Assembly: GCA_002320285.1 (NCBI GenBank)
Contig: DCKE01000005.1
Location: forward strand, 374,663-438,662
DNA: 64,000 bases
Origin: Flavobacteriaceae bacterium UBA1682
Lineage (GTDB): Bacteria > Bacteroidota > Bacteroidia > Flavobacteriales > Flavobacteriaceae
Reading direction: 5' to 3'
Below the pieces are notes generated by a model, which saw only the letters and a list, made by a program, of their open reading frames with translations, ran no database searches and was not told where the DNA came from. The position numbers and the translations under genes are program-made. Positions 37,200 through 44,656 of the stretch are shown one piece after another; position 1 is the first letter of the stretch, and every line of letters starts with the position of its first letter.

Positions 37200-37916
37200 A
37201 TGTCTTATAGTTTTATCATTATCGACCATAATGATGTTGAGGCGGAGAAAACTATAGAAACTTTACGCCTATTTCCTCATTTAAATTGTTTGGGCATTTT
37301 TAAAAATGATGATTCCATATTTGAATTGCTACTCAAGAAAAAACCAACCTTAGTGTTTATAGCTGAAAATAGCTTAGGAACACCGGAATCTCCATTGAAT
37401 TTCGACAGTATATCACGTATACACGAAGTGCTTACTGATTTCACCTATTTTATTTACCTCAGTCCGAAAGTAGACGCTGCACTACAAGCGATACAGTCGG
37501 GATTTTCAGACTATCTATTGACGCCGCTAAAAATTCATTTACTGGGTTCTTCAATTGCCCGATTTAAAAATAGAGTACCCGTCAAAACCAGTCCTAGTTT
37601 AGCTATAAAATCGTATAGCGATTATAAGTTTATCAAATTCTCAGAAATCGTTTACCTCAAAGCAGATAATAATACCACGGATATCGTTTTACTCGACAAC
37701 AGAACTGTTGCGGCATTTAATACTTTAAAATACTATCAGCAGAATTTACCTCATCATTTTGTGCGTATCCATAAAAGTTATATCGTCAATATTGAAGCAG
37801 TACATCGCATTCATTTCAGTCATGCTAAATGCTATCTTATCAATGGCGAAATCATTCCTATCTCACCGAATTATCGTGCAAGTTTAGATTATATAATCGA
37901 ACAATTGAACCTTTAG
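37200..37916 (+). CDS. LytTR DNA-binding protein with degenerate receiver
   Basis: 238 residues. The N-terminal half has receiver-fold spacing (IIIDHNDVEAEK and KPTLVFIAENS), but the phospho-acceptor position that should be Asp reads Ala or Glu in FIAENS. The C-terminal LytTR domain (about 135-238) looks intact, with KFIKFSEIVYLKADNNTTD and FVRIHKSYIVN. It therefore probably binds DNA without normal phosphorylation. Divergent from the LuxR-type regulator and upstream of the small lipoprotein and TPR kinase genes. Confidence 0.82.
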   Translation: MSYSFIIIDHNDVEAEKTIETLRLFPHLNCLGIFKNDDSIFELLLKKKPTLVFIAENSLGTPESPLNFDSISRIHEVLTDFTYFIYLSPKVDAALQAIQSGFSDYLLTPLKIHLLGSSIARFKNRVPVKTSPSLAIKSYSDYKFIKFSEIVYLKADNNTTDIVLLDNRTVAAFNTLKYYQQNLPHHFVRIHKSYIVNIEAVHRIHFSHAKCYLINGEIIPISPNYRASLDYIIEQLNL

Positions 37917-38219
37917 TTTCAAAATCAACTGCTTTACCCTTTTGTTTAAGGCTAATCCTCCTCAACACTACCCTTTCCCTATTGAGCGGCTAAAATCCTT
38001 CGCTTTTTACTTTCACTAAACTTTCTTTGTATAGGTTATAACTCAATACATCAACCTTACAATCAATTGTTTGACAAGGATGAGGGAACTTTTAAAATCA
38101 ATCTTTTAATCGTCATCTCTGTCAAACGGGAACAAGCTTGTCCCAGCTTTTCTGCGCTCTAAATCTCTTGATGAGATTCGGATAAAATCTTTTTTAAAAC
38201 AACTTTAAAACTATTTAGC
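37917..38219. other. Gene-free leader of the lipoprotein gene
   Basis: About 300 bases with no supported gene. A near-palindrome (38128-38144, GGGAACAAGCTTGTCCC, with one bulge) is the only structure noted. Confidence 0.5.
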
Positions 38220-38420
38220 ATGAAAAAAGCACTTTTACTTTTCGGAATTTTCAGCACCGTATTAACTTTTCAATCGTGTACATCAGACTCCGATGAATTC
38301 GCTCCCAAAAAAGAGACTCACATCAATCTAAGTGTGTCAGATTCTATACCTCCTCCGCCTCCAGTTTATTCAACTCAGGACAATGGCGATTTAGGAAAGG
38401 ATATTGACAAAAAGAAATAA
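38220..38420 (+). CDS. Small predicted lipoprotein
   Basis: 66 residues. The hydrophobic N-terminus ends in a lipobox (FQSC, Cys near residue 20). The mature peptide is short and polar, with a five-proline run (SIPPPPPVYS) and a Lys-rich end. A terminator follows at 38445-38477, so it is expressed independently of the kinase behind it. Function unknown; a role as ligand or partner of the kinase is speculation. Confidence 0.75.
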   Translation: MKKALLLFGIFSTVLTFQSCTSDSDEFAPKKETHINLSVSDSIPPPPPVYSTQDNGDLGKDIDKKK

Positions 38421-38444
38421 AATATAACCTATTAGCCTATAAAT

Positions 38445-38477
38445 AATCTGAAGATGACCCAAAATCATCTTCAGATT
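38445..38477 (+). terminator. Terminator after the small lipoprotein gene
   Basis: Thirteen-base perfect arms (38445-38457 and 38465-38477) with a 7-base loop and a following T run; 24 bases past the stop. The T run overlaps a TATTTTTG (38481-38488) that could be the -7 element of the kinase gene. Confidence 0.8.
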
Positions 38478-38517
38478 GTATATTTTTGGGACAGAATCCC
38501 ATATCTCAAAAATATTT

Positions 38518-40521
38518 ATGAAATCTCCCTATATTTATTTTTTGATACTTTTTTTATTTATCCATTGTAAAGATTACAATCAGGAAAAACAAAGCACAGT
38601 ATATCAGCAATATATAGCAAAATTAAACACACCAACTATACTTTCTATAGATCAAGAAAAAACATTAGACTCTCTATCACAGCTACTAACTGCGGAGAAG
38701 AATACTCTAAATCACAGAAAACGTTTGATCGAAACCGCAGGAATAGCCTACAATTTGGGTTTTAATGAAAAGTATTATTCCCTGTGCCAACAATTGCATC
38801 AACAATCCATCAGTGAAAACGATTCTACACATATTGCACAAGCGCTATATTTTATAGGTGATTACTACGAGCAACGCAGTCAATTAGACAGTGCCTTTTA
38901 CTATCACTCCAAATCAAACAAACTATATCAGAAACTCAACGATACGCTAAAACAAGTAAAAACTTCCATCTACAAAGCAAGTATTTTATTTGATGAAGGC
39001 ATTTATAATGAATGTGAGGCCGAAGTACTAAAAACATTAAAGCTCCTCAGTTCGGGATCTGAAACCCGGAGTTTGTACGAATGTTATAATCTGCTATCCA
39101 TAACACTGAGCCAAAATGCTCAGTACAAAGACGCCTTGTTTTATCAGCAAAAAGCACTACAGGAGTTGGAAAAACTTCAAAAAACAGATACAGATCCTCA
39201 ACAACTCCGCTATTCACTATCAAATATTTATAATAATACTGGAAATATTTACGATAAACTACTGGAATTCGATCAAGCTAAAGAACTGTATCTAAAAGGC
39301 CTATCCATTGCTGATCTCAAAAACGAAAAACCCGCACTATATGCGATGTTACTCAATAATCTTGGCAATAATTATATGCTGCGCAACCAGCACAAAGTAG
39401 CCTTTCCTCTCTTAACAGAATCCCTGAAAATTAGAGATAGCATCAACATTAAGCCTGGTATCATCACCAGTAAGATTCGCCTTGGTGATTATTACATCCA
39501 TTATCGCGATACTACTACCGCTCTAAAATATTGGAAGGAAGCTTATTTGCTTGCCAAAGAAAGCCATAGTAATGACGATATTGTTAGAACTTTAAAATTG
39601 CTTTCAAGCTATGATCCTGTTAAAAACCAATATTACTCCGATTTGTATTTCAAAACTCAAGACAGTTTAAAAAACATTGAAATATTGGCCCGTAACAAAT
39701 TTGCCCGAATCGAATTTGAGACCAATGAAGTCGAGCAAAAAAACGAGGTATTAATTCGTCGGATTTCCCTTTTGGGTTTAGCTTTAGGCACACTAGCTAT
39801 ATTACTGCTAGCCTTATTCTTTATCTTTCGATTGCAAGCCAAAAACAAGCGCCTTCGCTATTTACAAGAACAACAAAACTCTAAGGAAGTAATTTATAAA
39901 TTACTACTACAACAAGATGAAATCGGTCAGCAAGTATTGATCAAAGAACGCAATCGCATTGCTAAGGAATTGCATGATGGCATTATCAATACGTTGTTTA
40001 GCATCAAACTTCATATCGGACAAAATAAAACGACTGAAGATTCACAAAAAGAAAAATTGGTTGCTGATATAGAACAGGCTTCGGAACAAATCAGACAGAT
40101 CTCCCACGACTTAAAGGACAACACCTTTGCACAATCCAATTTCTCGTTGGTCATTCAGGATTTAATCGACAAACAGTCGACCGACACCACCGTCTTCGAA
40201 TCGCTAATCGCGAAAAACTTAGACTGGTCAGGTTTTACTTACGATCAAAAGATCAATATATATCGCCTGCTGCAAGAAGGTATTCAAAACATATTAAAAC
40301 ATGCACAGGCAACACGTGGCTTTATCATCATACTCGAAAATTCAGACTCCTATGTGATCAAAATTCAAGATAACGGAGTAGGTTTTAACACAGCCAAAAT
40401 AAACAAAGGTATCGGTCTTCGTAATTTTGAAGAACGCGTCAACGAATTGAATGGCAGCTGGAGCATCGAATCAAAAATTGGTGCGGGAACGACTATAAAG
40501 ATTGTTATAGCAAAAGATTAA
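38518..40521 (+). CDS. TPR lipoprotein-type sensor histidine kinase (NarX/HisKA_3 type)
   Basis: 667 residues. The N-terminus MKSPYIYFLILFLFIHCKDY has a lipobox-like Cys. A TPR sensor (about 60-390) follows, with repeats such as SNIYNNTGNIYDKLLEFDQA. A membrane helix (about 418-440) leads to HisKA_3 with RIAKELHDGIINTLFSIKLH and an ATPase domain with GIGLRNFEERVNEL. The frame opens 14 codons earlier, but this ATG gives the signal sequence. It is the same length and layout as the kinase at 55496-57499. Confidence 0.88.
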   Translation: MKSPYIYFLILFLFIHCKDYNQEKQSTVYQQYIAKLNTPTILSIDQEKTLDSLSQLLTAEKNTLNHRKRLIETAGIAYNLGFNEKYYSLCQQLHQQSISENDSTHIAQALYFIGDYYEQRSQLDSAFYYHSKSNKLYQKLNDTLKQVKTSIYKASILFDEGIYNECEAEVLKTLKLLSSGSETRSLYECYNLLSITLSQNAQYKDALFYQQKALQELEKLQKTDTDPQQLRYSLSNIYNNTGNIYDKLLEFDQAKELYLKGLSIADLKNEKPALYAMLLNNLGNNYMLRNQHKVAFPLLTESLKIRDSINIKPGIITSKIRLGDYYIHYRDTTTALKYWKEAYLLAKESHSNDDIVRTLKLLSSYDPVKNQYYSDLYFKTQDSLKNIEILARNKFARIEFETNEVEQKNEVLIRRISLLGLALGTLAILLLALFFIFRLQAKNKRLRYLQEQQNSKEVIYKLLLQQDEIGQQVLIKERNRIAKELHDGIINTLFSIKLHIGQNKTTEDSQKEKLVADIEQASEQIRQISHDLKDNTFAQSNFSLVIQDLIDKQSTDTTVFESLIAKNLDWSGFTYDQKINIYRLLQEGIQNILKHAQATRGFIIILENSDSYVIKIQDNGVGFNTAKINKGIGLRNFEERVNELNGSWSIESKIGAGTTIKIVIAKD

Positions 40522-40729
40522 TTTGGGATCAGAATACGCATAGTGAAAAACACAAAAAACTGCTGTATTTTCATATAAAACTTTCACTATAATTAAGTCA
40601 TAACTTGAACTACTTTACAATGATAATCTCTCTATTGAAAAAAGTTCCCAACCATTACAAAAAAGAAAGTTTTCTAAATACATCATGGCTAAAAAAGTGC
40701 CGCAGCTATTTTTACATTTTACAAATAAA

Positions 40730-41409
40730 TCATCTTCTAAATAAATCCCTAAATTGGAAAAGAAATCGCTCTATTAACCGTAAGTCTTCTGTAATAATAT
40801 CAGCAGTCCCGGTCATTTATTGTTGAAAGTTTATATTTTTATGGTACGAAGTTTCTAATCTATTGACCAAAGATACATCGATTAATATATTATTGTCTTT
40901 ATCAGGAGTTAATGAAATTGAGTTTACTTTTCCTTCTATTACCCCAAATTCTTGATCTGGGAAATTTACTAATTTTACAATTACTTTCTGTCCCAATTTA
41001 ATCTTTCCTGAATTTACAGTCGAGGCTTAACCTTCCCAATATAAGTCAAACGGTTGTTTGGAACAATCACAAACATTTCGTCACCAGCAACCACACTTTG
41101 ATTTGCGCTCCATACTTGGAGAAAAGACACTTTACCATCAATAGACGCTTTTAAAGTAAAAACGAGTTCCCATTCAGCTATAGCTTTTTTAAGCTGCTTA
41201 AGAGCCACCACAACATTCTTAGAAAAGTTTATATCATCTCGCTGCTTATTTAATTTCGTGGTTTCTCGATCACTTATCAAATTATTAAGTACCGACCTAA
41301 GTTGTGAAATTTGGGTATGTAAACCATTTTGATTCTTTTCTTGTTGTAGAAAATCAAGGCTTTTACTTTCCCATTCTTGAGTTGAAATTATTCCTTTTGA
41401 AAAATAGTG
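40730..41409 (-). pseudogene. Decayed HlyD-family peptide-export adaptor
   Basis: Minus-strand remnant of a membrane-fusion adaptor that served an ABC peptide exporter. The upstream part is missing: an in-frame TAA lies at 41410-41412, next to the following gene. The first piece has a coiled-coil segment and a barrel segment (VIVPNNRLTYIGKVK). A frameshift near 41026 moves the frame to KIKLGQKVIVKLVN. A TAA at 40817-40819 interrupts just before MTGTADIITEDLRLIER, and another frameshift near 40755 leads to FFQFRDLFRR and a stop at 40730. These C-terminal phrases are typical of HlyD proteins of bacteriocin exporters. Dead by several lesions. Confidence 0.85.
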
Positions 41410-41424
41410 TTATTATTATTCAAT

Positions 41425-42654
41425 TTAAAAAGCCACTTCCGGTTCATTTTCTCTGATATAAAAAATCCCATCAAAAACATCTAACCATTTCCCCGGTTTG
41501 TTGTCGTACCCTAATAGGGTACTATTAAATATTTTATTGCGCCAATTAGGTTTCTTTTTTCTTACACTTTCAAAATCAATAAAAGCAAAATCAAAATTTT
41601 TCTTTCCTAATTCAGATTCGAGTGAATTATTTGGAGTATTAATCATTCCTGGAGGTGCATCACTAAATAATAATTCTCCAAAACCACCCTTGAATGATGT
41701 AAAAGCCATACTGTAAACTTTGTCTCCGTACTCTTGAACTAGATAATCATTAAAAAGTGTAAAAGAGGCATACAGATCGGGAATATCTTCTTTATAGCGA
41801 ATTTGACCTATATTTTTTGCTCCATGAAAATTAGCTATCCATACAATTATTTTTGCCTTTGGATTTCGTTTTTTATACCATATTAGATTATTTGCCATTT
41901 GTCTATCCCTAATATTAACATATATATTTTCCGCTTCAAATCCACCAATAATATCACTATACTTTTGATTATCAATGTTAACACCCTCATTATTAACAAC
42001 TTGAAGAAGAAGTCCATTCGTTTTAACTATATCATTCTCATTCCTAATTTTATCCAGCTGTTGTTGATAAAAATCAAGATCAGCCATTGAAGTACACTTA
42101 AAATTATCTCCTTTCAATTGGCTATAAACGGAATCAAATTTGGATAGTACTTGCATATTTTTTTCCACCTCGCTTAGTCTCTTATTTAAAAAGTCACGCA
42201 ATTCTGTATGCGCATAGCTCTCAAGACCAATATATTTTAAGGTATTATGCGTTTTTAAGAAATCGATTAGTAGTTTAGTTTGTTTAGAATACCCCCACCA
42301 AGGCAACCACTCTTTCTTATATTTAAATACAAGTAGAGAGTCCACCGGAATAACACTATTTTTAATTTGCATATCGATAAAACCCGCGCCCTCAATTGCA
42401 AGAGCATTAAACCCCTCTTTTTCAATCAAGTATTTAATCAGATTTGCTTTCACTTCAAATGTCTTACCGTCCCCGTGTCCTGCTTCGCCGAGTATTACAA
42501 TATCTTTCTCTTTTAAAACTTCAGTTATACATTCAAACGAGCCTCCTTGAATATCTTCAACCACTACAGCAGAATATGCAAGTTCTTTTTGTACATCTAC
42601 CTCACAAGCCCAAAAAAGAAAAGCAAATAACAAAACCATGCATACCTTTACCAT
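41425..42654 (-). CDS. Erythromycin esterase-like lipoprotein
   Basis: 409 residues of the erythromycin esterase family. The lipobox lies in LFAFLFWACEVD (Cys about 16). Active-site-like blocks are ILGEAGHGDGKTFEV (EreA-type Glu and His), NALAIEGAGF and IVWIANFHGAKN (distal His). Family members include macrolide hydrolases and many proteins of unknown substrate. It is flanked by the HlyD remnant and a lanthipeptide-like precursor, so it may belong to the decayed peptide locus. The GTG at 42687 is an earlier possible start; ATG at 42654 fits the signal. Resistance function is not implied. Confidence 0.85.
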   Translation of the reverse strand: MVKVCMVLLFAFLFWACEVDVQKELAYSAVVVEDIQGGSFECITEVLKEKDIVILGEAGHGDGKTFEVKANLIKYLIEKEGFNALAIEGAGFIDMQIKNSVIPVDSLLVFKYKKEWLPWWGYSKQTKLLIDFLKTHNTLKYIGLESYAHTELRDFLNKRLSEVEKNMQVLSKFDSVYSQLKGDNFKCTSMADLDFYQQQLDKIRNENDIVKTNGLLLQVVNNEGVNIDNQKYSDIIGGFEAENIYVNIRDRQMANNLIWYKKRNPKAKIIVWIANFHGAKNIGQIRYKEDIPDLYASFTLFNDYLVQEYGDKVYSMAFTSFKGGFGELLFSDAPPGMINTPNNSLESELGKKNFDFAFIDFESVRKKKPNWRNKIFNSTLLGYDNKPGKWLDVFDGIFYIRENEPEVAF

Positions 42655-42736
42655 ATATTTAAAAATTATAATATTACGAAAAAACACACTCTTTTAAGTA
42701 AGAGCTGCCTCATGTTGAGACAGCTCTTGTATTCAT

Positions 42737-42967
42737 CTATGACTTACAGTTTACATACGTGCAACAATTAACTACAGTAGGAGATGGCGGCGGCGGGGCA
42801 AGAATACTATCACATTGTCTCGCGTTCATTTTACTTTTATTACATAATCTATCTGAATCTTACCAATAAGCTGCTCCTCCAACAAAAAGCTGTATATCTT
42901 CATCTTGAAGTTTGCTAATCGAAATCTTTTTTAATGTCAACTTCGAATTGAATTTCTTTTTTTCCAT
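42737..42967 (-). pseudogene. GG-leader lanthipeptide-like precursor interrupted by an in-frame stop
   Basis: A leader of about 31 residues contains KLTLKKISISKLQ and ends in the double glycine of FVGGA. A TAA stop at 42860-42862 follows AAYW. The same frame then stays open for 40 more residues to a TAG at 42737-42739. These read RLCNKSKMNARQC, a proline run (ILAPPPPSPTVV) and NCCTYVNCKS, with five Cys plus Ser and Thr that could form lanthionines. The pattern resembles Bacteroidota lanthipeptide precursors. No modification enzyme or C39 transporter is in the window. Nonsense mutation, sequencing error or read-through are all possible. Confidence 0.7.
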
Positions 42968-43279
42968 TTTGGAAAATTTAATTGATTAAAAATTTAGTAA
43001 ATAAACAATTATAGTGCACTTATAAAATATCTATAACTAAGCCAATATTAAATGAAAAGCTAGAAATGCTAAAACCCAGAGAAGGTATTTAACAATTAAG
43101 GAAGTTTTATACTACTCTCTGTTAATTTATATAATTACAGCAACCGCTTGTTCTAAAACAAATCTGAAAACTCCTTTAATTTGAAAAATTATATTTGAGC
43201 ACATATTCGACAAAAAAAACCGCCCTCTATATCCACTAAGATAAATAGAAGCATATAATACTGTTAAAACTTATTGGCC
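42968..43279. other. Gene-free AT-rich stretch
   Basis: About 310 bases upstream of the precursor remnant on the minus strand. No gene or clear promoter seen. Confidence 0.5.
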
Positions 43280-43921
43280 TTATAAAAAGCCTTTTACTTG
43301 AGCTGCACGCAACAAACCTCCTCTATCATCGACATTAAATACTTCTTTTAAACGAGCAATGCGCTTGTGAAGCATGCCTTCACTAACTAACATCAATTTA
43401 CTTATTTCGTTTATTTGATATCCCTTTGCCAATAAGAGTAAAATCTCAATATTGTGATCTTGCTGCAATAAGTTATACTGAGCAATGGATTTCAAGCTCT
43501 GTTTTGCTTTAGTAGAATAGTATTGTTTTCCTTTTTTAATTTCTAATATTGCTTGAATCAATAGTTCTGACCGCACATCACTTTTTATCATCAATCCGTC
43601 AGGGAACACATTTTTATGAATTTTATAAATTACAAGGGATACTTCGCTTGCAGTGATCACTAATATTTTAATAAATGGAAAAGTTTTCCGAAATATTCGA
43701 GCTAAATCCACGCCGTCCTTTACCAGACCTATTTGTTCTCTTCCAATTTGATAATCAACAATTAAAAAATCAACATAGGGTAAAGTATTAGCGTATTCTA
43801 TAGCTGCATTAATAGTAGTCGCTTTATAAAATTCTCCACTAGAAAATCTTTGTTCAAGTACCGAACAGTATACTTCCACTATAATAGGATGATCATCTAC
43901 AATAAGAAAAATAGGTTTCAT
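43280..43921 (-). CDS. NarL/LuxR-type response regulator (orphan)
   Basis: 213 residues. The receiver begins MKPIFLIVDDHPIIVEVY, with phospho-Asp in FLIVDYQIGRE (near 60) and the Lys region GLMIKSDVRS. The LuxR helix-turn-helix is GYQINEISKLMLVSEGMLHKRI. It is a paralogue of the regulators at 28321, 36476 and 57658. The frame extends 19 codons upstream, but the ATG ending at 43921 matches the paralogues. No kinase is adjacent. It lies upstream of the decayed peptide locus on the same strand and could once have controlled it (inference). Confidence 0.9.
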   Translation of the reverse strand: MKPIFLIVDDHPIIVEVYCSVLEQRFSSGEFYKATTINAAIEYANTLPYVDFLIVDYQIGREQIGLVKDGVDLARIFRKTFPFIKILVITASEVSLVIYKIHKNVFPDGLMIKSDVRSELLIQAILEIKKGKQYYSTKAKQSLKSIAQYNLLQQDHNIEILLLLAKGYQINEISKLMLVSEGMLHKRIARLKEVFNVDDRGGLLRAAQVKGFL

Positions 43922-44038
43922 TGATATTTTTAACATGTTAATTTTGCCAAAATAACTAAAATTAGTTGAAAAAACCATGAAAAATTGTATTTAATTCAAA
44001 TAATCTCAACAAACCCTCTCTATATTGTTTTTAAACAA

Positions 44039-44068
44039 AAAACGGCACCCTTAAAAGAGTGCCGTTTT
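44039..44068 (-). terminator. Terminator of the thioredoxin-like gene
   Basis: Ten-base perfect arms (44039-44048 and 44059-44068), then a T run on the minus strand; 20 bases past the stop at 44089. Confidence 0.88.
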
Positions 44069-44088
44069 CAACAAAAAAAATAATACAA

Positions 44089-44544
44089 TCAATAAATTAC
44101 TTTCAAAAGTGCGTGTAATTCAGACGCTTTAAGGTAACTGTTGTGCTGGTATATTTTTTGAAATTTGGAATCTAAAAGAATTATAGCCGGATAAGTCACC
44201 GTACCTCTATGCTCCGCAAAATACATGGCCAGCTGATGGGTACCCGATTTTAATCCGCGCTTTCTAAAGCCCCAATTTCGATGATCCCATTTCACCTCGG
44301 CTTTAGACTCTCCGTCGAAGAAAATCACATAGTAATTCTGGTTCAGCTCTTTTGTTATTTCGGAATCGGAAAAGGTTTTTTGTTTCATCAATTCGCAATA
44401 ACTACACCAATCGGTGTAGAAAAAAACCAATAAGGGACGTGCCTCCACTGCCATCAAATTCTCCACCTTATCAAAAGTAGTCGTCGTGATTTGCGCATTG
44501 CTAATGCATGTAAATAACCCCATGATCCATATCCACTTTTTCAT
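44089..44544 (-). CDS. Secreted thioredoxin-family protein
   Basis: 151 residues with a signal peptide (about 1-17, ending SNAQ). A thioredoxin-fold domain has active-site Cys pair WCSYC in FFYTDWCSYCELM (near residue 46). It resembles DUF255/Thioredoxin_7-type proteins that act in envelope disulfide chemistry. It lies downstream of the TonB receptor on the same strand after about 110 bases. Confidence 0.88.
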   Translation of the reverse strand: MKKWIWIMGLFTCISNAQITTTTFDKVENLMAVEARPLLVFFYTDWCSYCELMKQKTFSDSEITKELNQNYYVIFFDGESKAEVKWDHRNWGFRKRGLKSGTHQLAMYFAEHRGTVTYPAIILLDSKFQKIYQHNSYLKASELHALLKVIY

Positions 44545-44629
44545 GTTTTGTTTTTATTTGTTGATTCGCGAATTCGGTAGCCCCCTCTTAAGTAATTCAT
44601 TTACACCAAATCATTACTCAACCCATACT

Positions 44630-44656
44630 GATCACTGATTACCGATCACTGATTAC
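44630..44656. repeat. 13-base direct repeat beside the TonB receptor gene end
   Basis: GATCACTGATTAC occurs at 44630-44642 and 44644-44656, just past the TonB receptor stop. Probably a slippage product. Confidence 0.7.

Noticed and set aside
38128..38144. Near-palindrome in the lipoprotein leader
   Set aside because: Short, with a bulge and no known regulator; not enough to call an operator.
40605..40826. 73-residue plus-strand frame
   Set aside because: It overlaps the minus-strand HlyD remnant, whose family phrases explain the sequence.
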